Position numbers and translations under genes: made by a program | Part shown: in pieces, positions 10,987 to 21,585 of the stretch | Position numbering within the stretch: position 1 is the first letter of the stretch | Layout of the letters: the number at the start of each line of letters is the position of its first letter | The notes under the pieces: model-generated | Database searches by the model: none | What the model was told of the DNA's origin: nothing | The model's input: only the letters and a program-made list of their open reading frames with translations | Assembly (NCBI GenBank): GCA_022828595.1 | Contig: JAKGHH010000007.1 | Location: 64,220,727-64,284,726 of the forward strand | Origin: Nelumbo lutea | Taxonomy: Eukaryota > Streptophyta > Magnoliopsida > Proteales > Nelumbonaceae | Direction of reading: 5' to 3' | Length of the DNA stretch: 64,000 bases

Positions 10987-12164
10987 CTACCATGATAATT
11001 TGTCTTTCAAGATGTTGAAAGCATGAACACATTCGATTGAAAATTCAAAATTCACTTCTTTCTGAAGCAAGGTAGATAATGGCTTGGCAATTTTTGAGAA
11101 ATCCTTAATATTCCTCCTATAGAATCTGACATGTCCTAAGAAACTTCTCAAAGAACGAACAGATGTTGGGGGTGGCAATTTTTCAATTTCTTCCACCTTG
11201 GCCTTGTCGACTTTTATACCTCTTTGAGAGATCTTGTGGCCAAGAACTATGCCTTTTTGCAACATAAAATGACATTTCTCCCAATTCAACACAAGATGTG
11301 TTTCTTCACATCTAGTAAGTACTTGCTCCAGATTAGTTAAACATGCATAAAACGAAGAATGGAAAACTGAAAAATCATCCATAAAGATCTCAATAAAATT
11401 TTCAACCATATCAGAAAATATAAACATCATACATCGCTGAAAGGTTGCTAGGGCATTGCATAACCCAAAGGGCATCCTTCGGTATGCAAATGTACCATAT
11501 GGACAAGTAAAAGTGGTCTTTTCTTTATCTTCTGGTGCAATTGGTATCTGGTTGTACCCTGAATATCCATTCAAGAAACAATAATACTCATGCCCAGCTG
11601 GCCTCTCTAACATTTGGTCCTTAAATGGGAGAGGGAAATGGTCATTCCGGGTGGCTTCATTTAATTTTCTATAGTCAATACACACACATCATCTAGTGAA
11701 GGTTCTAGTAAGGATGAGTTCATTTTTCTCATTTGGAACAACAGTCATACCCCCCTTTTTTGGGCACAACTTGCACAGGGCTTACCCAAGAACTATCAGA
11801 AATAGGATAAATGATCCTGGCATCTAGCAGCTTAATTATTTCAGCCTTTACCACTTCTTTCATGTTGGGGTTCAGGCTCCTTTGGGACTGAACGGAAGGC
11901 TTGCTGTCCTCTTCCATCAAAATTCTGAGTACAGATTGATGGAGTAATGCAATTGATATCCTCTACCTTCCAAGCTATAGCATTTTTGTGTTCTTGCAAC
12001 ACTCTTAATAACTTTTCTTTTTGTAAGGAATTTAGTGTTGCGGAAATTATTATGAGGAGATCTGATGGTTCATCAAGGAAAGCATACTCTAAATGGGAAG
12101 GTAATTGCTTCAATTCAAGGGTGGAGGGTTCTTGGGATGATGGCTTACCTGATGGTCCAGGCAA
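10987..12164 (-). pseudogene. Gypsy-1 reverse transcriptase
   Basis: Starts with LPSHLEYAFLDE near 12105-12070 and EHKNAIAWKVEDI near 11990-11955, frameshifts near 11905 into PNMKEVVKAEIIKLLDARIIYPISDSSW (to about 11775), and continues from 11685 as a 232-residue open frame. That frame holds CIDYRKLNEAT, GYSGYNQIPIAPEDKEKTTF, RRMPFGLCNALATFQRCM and FMDDFSVF (11374-11385), the YxDD box. The motif-A aspartate is replaced by Asn (FLNGYSGY, codon 11569-11571), which should abolish catalysis. The connection region SVRSLRSFLGHVRFYRRNIKDFSKIAKPL follows to about 11070. Confidence 0.93.
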
Positions 12165-12355
12165 TTTGCCTAAGTTCTATAACTTGAGAAACCCCTTTCC
12201 CTTGAATTGAGGCTTATTATTTAGGTATGCTATCATGAGGTTTAATTGTTCATTTTCTCCTTTTTCAAGGTCTCCCTGTTGGAGGTAGAGTTCAAGAGGA
12301 TCAGCTAATCTACTTTTGGAAGCATTCATCAATTGTCAATTCAATGGCATCTCAA
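12165..12355 (-). pseudogene. Gypsy-1 protease-RT linker
   Basis: Short stretch between protease and RT in the inverted block. Frames are broken and no conserved domain is seen; it corresponds to the variable linker present in Gypsy-2 at 29942-30180. Confidence 0.55.
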
Positions 12356-12991
12356 TCAGAAAACAAGAATCATCACAAGAGGTGAATGTTTCATAGCATC
12401 AGACATTTTAAAAATAACCTCCTCATCTTGTATCCTAAGGCTGAGTTGTCCGTGTTGGACATCAATCATTGCTTTCCCAGTAGCTAGGAAAGGTCTCCCT
12501 AAGATCAGTGGGACTTCATCTTCTTGCATGTCTAACACAATGAAATCAACTGGAAAAATGAATTTGTCAACTTTAACTATAACATCTTCTATGATCCCTG
12601 TAGGATGTCTAATGGATCTGTCAGTCAATTGTAATGCCACTCTAGTTGGTTGGGGTTCATTCAATCCCAATTTCTTGAGGATAGAATATGGCATTAAATT
12701 GATGCTAGCTCCTAGGTCACATAAAGCTTTTTCAATTTTGAGACTGCCTATAGTACAAGGAATAGTGAAACTCCCTAGATCCTTAAATTTCTGAGGCAGC
12801 TTGTTCAAAAGGATAGCAGAACATTCCTCATTTAAAGCAACTGTAGCCACATCTCCCATTTTCCTTTTGTTTGCCAATAATTCTTTCAAAAACCTTGCAT
12901 AGTGTGGCATCTGGGCTAAAGCATCAGCAAAAGGGATATTAATGTGTAAACTTTTAAAAATTTCAAGAAACTTACCAAATTCCTTCTCCAA
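12356..12991 (-). pseudogene. Gypsy-1 protease with end of gag
   Basis: A 211-residue open frame. The N-terminal part (FGKFLEIFKSLHINIPFADAL, PHYARFLKELLANKRKM) is the conserved segment between gag and protease in Athila-like elements. The protease has IPCTIGSLKIEKALCDLGAS, with the catalytic Asp at 12716-12718 in the DLGAS form typical of this clade instead of D(S/T)G, then FIVLDMQEDEVPLILGRPFLAT near 12545-12475. This is the best preserved domain of the element. The close homologue is Gypsy-2 at 29510-29941. Confidence 0.93.
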
Positions 12992-13066
12992 TTTCTATTG
13001 CTTCAGCCTGTTAGGGAATGTAACTTGTGGCTGCTGGTGCATCCCTTGTTGTGCTTCTGGTTGTTC

Positions 13067-13567
13067 CTACTTTTGTTGTTCAGTCCCAAGACTTGTTTCT
13101 GCCTTGGGTTCAGCCCAATTCTTCTTTTTTACCTTGAGCACCTGCTCTTGTGGATTCACTTCAGTATTGCTTGGAAGAGTTCCTGGCATTCTAGAAGAGA
13201 TTAATTGTGCCAATTTCCCCACTTGGTTTTCCAGGTTTTTGATTGAGGCTTCCTGGTTCTGGAACCTGGTTTTCGCACTTGCTATAAATTTTGTCATCAG
13301 TTCCTCCAAATTGGACTTTGGTTCGGGCTGATGATAAGTATGGTGGAAAGGCTTTGAAGTATGCTGACTTGGCCAGGACTGATTGAATGTCCCCTTCATC
13401 CTGGGTGAAAGGTATGGTGACTTTGGTAACCCTGCTATCTTGACAAATTGCTGACATAGTCGACTTGTTCAGTAGATGGCCTGAACTGAATGCCAACTTG
13501 GCAGTCAGTGCTGATGTGGCCTCCCCCACACAATTCACAAGTAAGAGGCTGCACATGCATGGCAGCT
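13067..13567 (-). pseudogene. Gypsy-1 gag C-terminal half with zinc knuckle
   Basis: Minus-strand reading gives HVQPLTCELCGGGHISTDCQ near 13560-13505, a CCHC-like knuckle (C-x2-C-x3-H-x4-C), then PFTQDEGDIQ and, from 13399, a 110-residue frame with NLEELMTKFIASAKTRFQNQEASIKNLENQVGKLAQLISSR, the coiled segment that precedes the protease. It is exactly the part absent from the plus-strand gag that ends near 8630, which is the main argument for an inversion. Confidence 0.88.
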
Positions 13568-13579
13568 ATCTACATAAAG

Positions 13580-13860
13580 TTGCAGATGTGAAACTTAGTA
13601 TAATTTGATTATTAAATTTGACAATTAAGGAGCTGAATTATATATTGATTGGGAGTGAAGGCTGGACTTTGATGAAATGCGTATTCCCCTTTCCTTGGAT
13701 CTTATATATGTTAAATAGTAATTTACAAGAATAAGAGTTGAGCATTTACAACAGTTCCCCGACTACTCAATGCATTTCTATCTTAAAAATTTCACTAGGT
13801 AAATAGTAAGAACAGAAGCGGGGGATGTTCAGTTTATGGCTGATATCTTTACTTGAGGAC
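13580..13860 (+). other. Non-coding stretch before the Gypsy-1 polypurine tract
   Basis: AT-rich, no coding frame recognised. It lies between the inversion breakpoint and the polypurine tract and reads with the element orientation at its right end (CTTGAGGACAAGTGTGGAGG). Confidence 0.5.
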
Positions 13861-13875
13861 AAGTGTGGAGGTATT
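13861..13875 (+). other. Polypurine tract of Gypsy-1
   Basis: AAGTGTGGAGGTATT directly abutting the 3' LTR, in the same place as the AGTGTGGGGGATT before the Gypsy-2 3' LTR at 31553. It primes plus-strand DNA synthesis. Its plus-strand orientation agrees with the LTRs and not with the inverted pol. Confidence 0.75.
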
Positions 13876-15565
13876 TGATGAACCTACAATTTATCTATAT
13901 TTTATGAAGTCTCTGCATGAAATTTTATACTGGTTTAATTAAATTTTGCCCTATTTTTAGCTTAATTGCAATAAATATTTCAGGGGCAGCCAATTCGAGA
14001 AAAAGAAGGCAAAAGCAAGAAAAGAAAGCCCAAAATTTATCAAGTTCAGCCCAACCCAGCCTTGAGAGCAAGGGAGTTTTCATTTGGCCCAAGTAGTGCA
14101 AGCTAACTCTTTGGAAAACTCAAGGGAAGAAGCCTAGCAAGTAGGAAATTTTGGCCCAGCCCAGTTTCAGCCCAAAGAATTGCCTAGAGTGCAGCCTACA
14201 TGTGCTCAAAAGCAAGCTAAGTTGCAGCCCAAATAATAGCCCAAAGGGAGTTAGGGGCGGCAACTCTTAGAAGTTTTTTGAAGAGAATGAGGGATCACTC
14301 TAGAAGGTTCATGAGGGGTGTAATACACCCACATCTAGAGACTTCGAGAAGAGGCAAGAGCTTCCTTGAAAGCCTATATAAGGAGGCCTCTAGAGAGGGA
14401 AAAGGGGTCCAACATCTGATTTCAAACTCTCTTTGAACTCTTGTTCTAAGAGAGAAAAAGAGAGAGAGATAGGAGAAGAGAGGAAGAACAAGCAGCTTCA
14501 AGAGAAGAAGAAGCTGAATTCGAAGGGGGAAAAAGCAATTGAAGATCAAGGTTTTGTCCTCACTTGATTTCTGCACAAATTGGTAATCGAATTCAGCTAA
14601 GATTTATGTAATTTCTCCATCAAATTTTCCTTTCTTGTTATAATCAAAACATGTATTATGCAAATTCAATTATGTAATTTATTTTCTAAGTTCATTTGAG
14701 TAAAGTAGATTCAATCTTGAAGTTTCTTGTTTGGAATATCAATTGTGGATTATTAGCCAAACTACTATTCTGAAATCTCATATCTGAAATTTCAGATCAA
14801 GATTTTACAAGGTCTGAATTGCTATTTTCCAATCTTAGATCTATAAATTCAGATCATGAAATAGTGAGATCCGAACTGTTATTCTATAAAATCAGATATG
14901 TGATTTCAGATCATGAACTTGTAATACCTGAATTGCTTGAGAAAGAATTCAGGTAGCTTTAATTCAGTCTGGTTGAATTGTTCCTCTTTCTTGGAATTCC
15001 TAGAGTGCTTGAGAAAGACTCTAAGATTTCAGATCTGCCAATCAAGAGTCGAATTGAGTACAAGGTTAGAGATAACTTGCACAATTCGGTTGGTGTTCAT
15101 TCGGCTAAGTTGATGATCATCCAGCTGAAATGAAGCCCTAGAATTGCTAGATCTGAATGTATGTATGGTGATTAGATCCTTGATAGAGATATAAGGACCA
15201 TTACTCATGCACAGATTGAACATGCACTCGAGAGAGGCTGTTCATTGATTTGGAATTTCACCAAACCAAGTCTGAATCCTATTCTACTCAAATTGCCTAA
15301 AAAACTAGTTGCCAAATTTATTTTTCTATGCATCTTTAGCTTGTCTCCTCACTTGCATATAAGGTGTTTGGTCCAATTGTTAGAAATAACTTTGTAGTTA
15401 GAATTCTAGATTTTCATTAGTATTACATTTCGTCTAATCTGATAATTGTAGACTGATTTATTTATTGTAGTTGCTACATAAGTACTAGTGTGACGATACT
15501 CTACTCACTACTCTATTACTTGAGCGGCTAGTGCACTTGCTAGTGTCACAATGAGCCACACATAA
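13876..15565 (+). mobile_element. Gypsy-1 3' LTR
   Basis: Begins TGATGAACCTAC and ends CACACATAA (the 5' copy ends CACACATCA), followed by the ATCTG target duplication at 15566-15570. It contains the same TATA box (14375-14382) and 57-bp triplication (14760-14930) as the 5' LTR. It is about 48 bp longer, owing to an extra stretch around 14130-14190. Confidence 0.92.
14760..14930 (+). repeat. Three 57-bp tandem repeats in Gypsy-1 3' LTR
   Basis: Units at 14760-14816, 14817-14873 and 14874-14930, one-to-one with those at 4681-4851. Each unit resembles its counterpart in the other LTR more than its neighbours. Confidence 0.85.
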
Positions 15566-15570
15566 ATCTG

Positions 15571-16984
15571 ATTGTGTGTCTTCTAAAGGCTGCCGCCCCC
15601 TCCTTTTGTTAACCTAAAAGATCAGCTCCTAATCCAATTAAGAGCTGCTTATCCAAATCATATTTTGATAAGACCCCTTTTAGGTGATAGGGATAAACCC
15701 TTATCTTTTCTATAGATTAGATTAGCTTTCTCCTAATCTCATTAGGAGGTTTATAAATCTAAATCACATTCAGATCTGGACTCTATGAGTGGATAGGGTC
15801 AAGACCCTATCCTATCTGCTAATCCATCCCAGAATTCGCTCCATAATTAACTAATTAAATAGCCCAGTTCGAAATGTGCTTTAGGACCATTAAGCTTATG
15901 TACTCACTCAATCTTCCTAACTGCTGCCCAGTTGGGCTTCCTTATATGGCATGGGACCCAAGCATTGATCTACACATCAGCCACATGGGTTCGGCCCAGC
16001 ATTTGCTACAAGGCCTGGCCGAATGCACTGTTATGGACAGTGCACCCCCTGAAACCCATCAAATGGGCTCTATGGGCCCAGCACTTACCGTAAGTGGTCC
16101 CTGGGCCCAGCCACCTTGTAACACCCAGGGACTGTGGGTAGATGCAAGATTAGCCCATCAGGTATTACCCTCAAGGGTCTTACACATAACCTCTCATCCC
16201 ATTATGATCATAAACTACCTGACAAGAGAGGACCTCTCCCTCGGCTGCAAGAAACAGTATTGGACTCTCTACTTATATGGATCCCGGGATTAAAACCTTT
16301 TTGCCAACCTTTTAGAAACCATAATATATATATACTTTTATATCTTTTATAAAATATACTTTGTAAAACAAATCTCAACGATTGAAATCGGCTACCGACA
16401 GTCTTGGTTTCCATCAGTAAGAGTGCATCCCTGATCATTACCTTTGTCTGACAAAGGGGCTGTTCCTGTCACTATGATCACCCACTCAGATGAATTCTCA
16501 GACTGTCCGAACATACCCAGGTTTTGACCCCCTCTAAGGATCCCACTTATTGGTACATCAAAGACAGTCCAATCCTACACCCAGTGCAGTATCATAATCG
16601 AGTCTAGGGGTTGGGTGTAACTTTCCAGTTTTGCCCATTAATCTCCAAGGTCCAGGGCAATACTAGAAATCTGGTCCAGTTCAAAGATTCAATTAATCCT
16701 ACACTGTATGTGCCTAGGGTCTTACCCTGACAGCTGAGACAGGCCAACCCAACTGACTTGGTGGCACCACAGTGTCAGCCTTATCAAGATATGTCTCCCT
16801 AGACCGACCCACTGGCTGTGAACATTCTAAACTAACACGAGTCTCATTAAGTGTCCAGTTTAAGGGTATTATACAGAAACATACCAAGGGAACATGAATC
16901 AAATATGCACTTTTATTCATTTACAATAAACTCATAAAGTATATCATTCTGATTGAAGCTAAGGGCATACAAAACTATCTAACA
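15571..16984 (-). mobile_element. Copia-1 LTR, right part of the copy split by Gypsy-1
   Basis: Reverse complement of a Copia-1 LTR from its interior to its start; the outer end reads ATCTAACA at 16984 (TGTTAGAT on the minus strand). It continues the piece at 3713-3867. Because antisense Copia-1 pol lies at 1-2898, this may be the 5' LTR of that same minus-strand element, with leader and gag lost in the deletion at 3712/3713. It sits inside a Copia-1b LTR (16985-17917). Confidence 0.88.
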
Positions 16985-17917
16985 ATTACAAGGCCTAGCC
17001 GAATTCACTGAAAAACTCAGTGAACTTCTGAGCCCATCACATGGACCCTATGGGCCTAACACTTGCATAAGTGGTCCCTGGGCCAAGCCATCTTGTGAAA
17101 ACCCAGGGACAATGAGCAGGTGCAAGATTAGCCCATCAGGTACTATCCTAAATGGTCTTACACTTAACCTCTCTGCCCTTAAGAGAGGACCTCTCCCTCG
17201 GCTGCAAGGAATAGTGCCGCACTCTTACTCACATGGATCCCGGGAATTAAAACCATTTGCAAACATTTTGAAACCGTACAAATATATATATGTATATTAC
17301 TTTTGCAAAACAAAATTCCAACGATTGAAATCAACTGCCGGCAGTTTGGTTTCCATCAGAGAGAGTGCATTCCCGATCATTACCTTTGTCCGGCAAAGGG
17401 GCGGATCCTGTCACTATGATCACCCACTCAGATGAATTCTCAAACTGTCCCAACATACCCAGGTTTTGATCCCTGCTAAAGATCTCATTGATTGGCATTT
17501 CAAAGACAACCTGATCCGACACCTAGTGAAGTGTCATAATCGAGTCTAAGGGTCAGGTTTAACTTTCCTGTTTTGCCCATCTATCTCCAAGGTCCAGGGC
17601 AATACTGGAAACCTGGTCCGGTTCAAGGATTCGAGTAATCCCATACTACATGTGCCTTGGGTCGTACCCTGGTGGCTGAGACAGGCCATCCCAATACTTG
17701 GCGGCACATCAGTATCATCCTTGGCAGGATAAATCTCCCCAGACTTATCCAATGGATGTGAACATTTAAAACTAACACGAGTCTCAATAAGTGTCCTGTT
17801 TTAGGGTTTTACACATACCAAACAACATGAATCAAACATGCACTTTATTTATTTACACTGAATATCAAAAGTACATCAAATCGTATTGAAGTTAAGGGCA
17901 TACAAAACTATCCAACA
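16985..17917 (-). mobile_element. Copia-1b LTR, start portion
   Basis: Diverged relative of the Copia-1 LTR, minus orientation, ending ATCCAACA at 17917. It covers only the first half or so of the LTR. The rest was removed or displaced when the Copia-1 LTR at its left inserted. It directly follows the leader at 17918-18885, so it stands where the 3' LTR of a gag/pol-less element should be. Confidence 0.8.
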
Positions 17918-18885
17918 CTAAGCACTTATGGCCCATGTACGTAGCACAACACACATCCATACATCACATGCAAGGATAAATTGATTCAATCAATTAATTA
18001 TCTGTAAAGCCCTTTTGAAGCCCATATTTAATCCATAATATTATCTAGGTATATGGGTTGAATTAGGGTTGATCAGTTCAGCCCATATAGCTCAATCCGC
18101 GAAGTAGGCTTTAGCAGTTTTAACAACTTAAAACTGGGCCTTTATAGGTTGGGCCGAATTAAACATTTAATTAATTATCAATCCTTAGGCCCATTAGTGG
18201 GAAAAAATAGGGCTGACATTCAACCTTGATTGAACCCTAGATTCGGTCCAACCAGTTTGGACCAATCTGGTTTGAATGGGTCTAGGGTTTGATCTTTAAT
18301 TAAAGATTTAATTCAAGAATTAATATGAAATTGTTACTGAAAAAAGAACTAGCAAGAATCAGTAACATAGGGCTGTTCGCACAATCCATCATGCAAAACA
18401 GAGGTTAGATCACAGGTTGCAGTTTCACAAACTGCAAATCGCAGATAGTTATTCTCCCATCTACAAAATCTCCTTCTCTACGCCGCCATCTTCGATCCAA
18501 AATAAAAAAAATAGAAAACCTAATTTCTATTAATAATTACATCAGATCGAATGCCTATACATTCAGTTTAAAAATAAAAAATATATATATATATTTTACA
18601 GACCAAATGTAATAAAATAATTAAGAAACTACAAAATCGCAGGTTCCCTGCGCCAATCATGATTTCGATCTCCATGTGTACGAACAAACCAGAAATCAAG
18701 AAAATTATAAAGAATAGTTCTAAATAATATTCAGATTTATAAAAAATTAATTTCAGATTAATCGCCCATTAATTGGAAACAAATTTTCCAGAGAAACATC
18801 AAATCTGCGCAAATCGGGTAGAACACCTTCTGCCCATTTGCGCAGGTTCAGATTTGATCCAATTTGGTTCAAGACTTGAACCATG
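17918..18885 (-). other. Copia-1 5' leader without gag or pol
   Basis: Minus-strand counterpart of the leader at 48058-49000. It begins at the primer site (18886-18897) with AATCTTGAACC-type sequence and reads through the conserved GGGCCGAA and CATCACACATCC blocks. It then stops at the LTR start at 17917 with no gag, protease, integrase or RT. No open frame of interest; an (AT)n stretch lies at 18583-18595. Confidence 0.8.
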
Positions 18886-18897
18886 GCTCTGATACCA
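18886..18897 (-). other. Primer-binding site, initiator Met tRNA type
   Basis: GCTCTGATACCA, the reverse complement of TGGTATCAGAGC, separated by one base from the end of the LTR at 18899. Confidence 0.9.
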
Positions 18898-18898
18898 C

Positions 18899-20844
18899 TG
18901 AAGGGATGACAGATCCATCATATGGATGCCCAAATCTTGCGGAATAAGGTGGTCGAATTTAAAAAAAATTCTTTTCCTTCAACTGGGAATCGCATTCCCT
19001 ATTTTAGAAAATCATATTTTCAAGGATCAATCTTGAACCATAAATCGAACCAGATCTAAAAAAAAAAGCAGTAGGAGAGGATTATACTTGATATGGAGAA
19101 ATAATATCTCCCAACGAAGGTGTTTACGCACAAGGAAGGATGCAAAGACTGCTCCCACTGAAGATGGCGCAATGTAGGATGGAGCAGAATTAGTAGTGTT
19201 CTCTCTAAGAACCTAGTCCTTCGCAAGAAATAGCAGGATGGCACGTGAGCACAGCTTCCTATTAGTCCCTTCACAAGGAACTGATGTCAAGATCGAATCT
19301 TGATTTCTCCCACTGAACTGGAGGTTGAATTGGCAGGTGAAACGGCGGCAGGAAGGAGGCAGCAACAAAGAATTTCGCAGGGTTGCTTAATTCTTCCTTC
19401 TGTGATTTCAGCTCTAAAGAAGATGTGAATATGTGTATCTTCTTAAGGCTGCCGCCCCCTCCTCCTTTTATAACTTCAAAGGGATCTCCTAATCCCATTA
19501 GGAGTTGCTGATCCAAATCATACATGGATCAGAATTCCCTTTAAGTGATAAGGGTAAACCCTTATCTTATCCGTAGATTAGATTAGCCTTCTCCTAATCT
19601 CATTAGGAGGTTTCCACATCTGAATCTCATTTAGATCTGGACTCTCTGAGTGGATAGGGTTAAGACCATATCCTATCAGCTAATCCAATCCCAGAATTCG
19701 CCCCTTATTTAACTGATTAAACTAGCGCAGGTCGAAATGGGCTTTAGATCCATTAAGGTAATGTGCTCACTTAGCCTTCCAAACTGCTGCCCATTTGGGC
19801 TTCCTTGTATGGCGCGGGACCCAAACATTGATCTACACATCAGCCACATGGGTTCAGCCCAGCCTTTGTTACAAGGCCTGGCCGAATACACTGTTATGTA
19901 AAGTGCACCCCGTGAAACCCATCACATGGGCTCTATGGGCCCAACACTTACCCTAAGTGGTCCCTAGGCCAAGCCACCTTGTAACACGCAAGGACTGTGG
20001 GCAGATGCAAGATTAGCCCATCAGGTATTACCCTCAATGGTCTTATACTTAAACTCTCAACCCATAATGATCAAGCACTGCCCAACAAGAGATGACCTCT
20101 CCCTCGGCTGCAAGGAATAGTGTTGCACACTATTCTTATATGGATCCCGGGAATTAAAACCTTTTGCAAACAATTTAGAAACCATAATATATATACTTTT
20201 ATATCTCATATTAAATATACTTTGAAAAACAAATCTCAACGATTGAAATCGGCTGCCGATAGTCTTGGTTTCCATTAGAGAGAGTGCATCTCCAATCATT
20301 ACCTTTGTCCGACAAAGGGACTGATCCTGTCACTATGATCACCCACTCAGATGAATTCTCAGACTGTCCCAACATACCCAGGTTTTGACCCCTGCTAAGG
20401 ATCTCATTGATTGGTACATCAAAGATAGCCCAGTCCGACACCTAGTGCAGTTCATAATTGAGTCTAGGGGTCGGATGTAAGTTTCCAGTTTTGCCCAATA
20501 ATCTCCAAGGTCCAGGGCAATACTAGATATCTGGTCCGGTTCAAAGATTCAATCAATCCTACACTGCATGTGCATTGGGTCTCACCCTGGCAGCCGAGAC
20601 AAACCACTGCAACCGACTTGTTGGCACATCAGTGTCAGCCTTATCAGGATAGGTCTCCCCAGACCGACCCACTGGCTGTGAACATTCTAAACTAACACAA
20701 GTCTCATTAAGTGTCCAGTTTAAGGGTATTGCATAGAAACACACCAAAGGAACATGAATCAAATATGTACTTTATTCATTTACAATAAGCTCATTATGTA
20801 CATCATTCTAATTAAAACTAAGGGCATACAAAAAGTATCTAACA
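18899..20844 (-). mobile_element. Copia-1 5' LTR (minus orientation)
   Basis: A 1946-bp LTR from TGAAGGGATG at 18899 to ATCTAACA at 20844, complete at both ends. With the primer site and leader on its left it is the 5' LTR of a minus-strand element. The right flank AGGCC lies inside a Copia-1b LTR start. The hairpin row is present at about 19490-19690; the stem CTCCTAAT/ATTAGGAG is at 19591-19609. Confidence 0.9.
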
Positions 20845-21083
20845 AGGCCACCCCAACACTTGCCTGCACTCCAGTGTTAGCCTTGGCAGGATAAATCTCC
20901 CCAGACTTATCCAATGGCTATGAACTTTCTAAACTAACAAGAGTCACATAAGTGTCCAGTTTAAGGGTATCACACAGAAACATACCACACAACATGAATC
21001 AAACATGCTCTTTATTCATTTACACAAATGTCAAAAGTACATCAAAACTGATTGGAGCTAAGGGCATACAAAACTGTCTAACA
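20845..21083 (-). mobile_element. Copia-1b LTR, start portion
   Basis: First 239 bp of a Copia-1b LTR in minus orientation, ending GTCTAACA at 21083. The Copia-1 element at 18899-20844 is inserted in it. It directly abuts the leader at 21084, so it is the start of the 3' LTR of a second element without gag and pol. Confidence 0.82.
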
Positions 21084-21572
21084 TAAACATGCAAAGAACA
21101 GTTAATCGTAGATTGTAGAATTGATATCTGCAAAATCACAAATCGCAAAACTTGTTTCCGCAATAATTTCTTCTTCTCTGTTGCGCGCTCCAGCGATCTC
21201 CAAATGTAATTAATATAGAAAAACCTAATTTTTCTTTTATTACAACACATCAAATTCCTATACAATTTGTCTAAAAATAAAAAAAAAATTATTTATAGAT
21301 CAGAGTTGAATAGAATAAAAATCGCAGGGTGTGCCAATCTTGGCACCATAAACATTCGATCTCCGTCACATTTGTAGCCCAAAAATTCAAGAAAAATTCA
21401 CAGAATAATTCTATAAATTTTAGAGAATAATAAATATTTAATTTCTAGATCATCTACCTATAATCTAAGAACCAATTCCCAGAAAGCGCTAACTGCGCAA
21501 ATTAGGTAGAGCACTTTCTGCCCATTTGCGCAGATTCAAATCTGTCCTAATTTGGTTCAAGACTTGAACCTA
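21084..21572 (-). other. Copia-1b leader without gag or pol
   Basis: Leader of about 490 bp between primer site (21573-21584) and a following LTR start, minus orientation. It resembles the first part of the Copia-1 leader (NTGCGCAAA blocks and GATCGAA near the primer site). No coding sequence. Confidence 0.75.
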
Positions 21573-21584
21573 GCTCTGATACCA
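21573..21584 (-). other. Primer-binding site, initiator Met tRNA type
   Basis: GCTCTGATACCA (reverse complement TGGTATCAGAGC), one base from the LTR end at 21586. Confidence 0.9.
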
Positions 21585-21585
21585 C

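Larger units (their letters stand above)
8630..13580 (-). other. Inverted gag-end/pol block inside Gypsy-1
   Basis: All recognisable coding sequence in this block reads on the minus strand, in the order gag end, protease, RT, RNase H, integrase, 3' untranslated region from 13567 down to 8640. The two LTRs, primer site, gag N-terminus and polypurine tract read on the plus strand. The block ends coincide with the point where plus-strand gag stops (~8630) and the point where the gag C-terminal half begins (~13580). An inversion is the simplest reading. An independent antisense insertion lacking LTRs is the alternative. Confidence 0.75.
3868..15565 (+). mobile_element. Gypsy-1: two-LTR Athila-like Ty3/gypsy element with an inverted pol block
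   Basis: An 11.7-kb element flanked by a perfect 5-bp target duplication, ATCTG at 3863-3867 and 15566-15570. It has a 5' LTR (3868-5509), primer site (5516-5533), long leader, gag on the plus strand (~7831-8630), a block of about 4.95 kb whose coding content is all on the minus strand (~8630-13580), a polypurine tract (13861-13875) and a 3' LTR (13876-15565). The minus-strand block begins where gag stops and supplies the missing end of gag followed by protease, RT, RNase H and integrase. It therefore looks like this element's own pol turned round rather than a second element. Stops and frameshifts in every domain mean it cannot move on its own. Confidence 0.9.

Noticed and set aside
8630..13580. 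Minus block as a separate antisense gypsy insertion
   Set aside because: No LTR, no target duplication and no second gag N-terminus; its content exactly complements the interrupted gag. Kept only as a weaker alternative.
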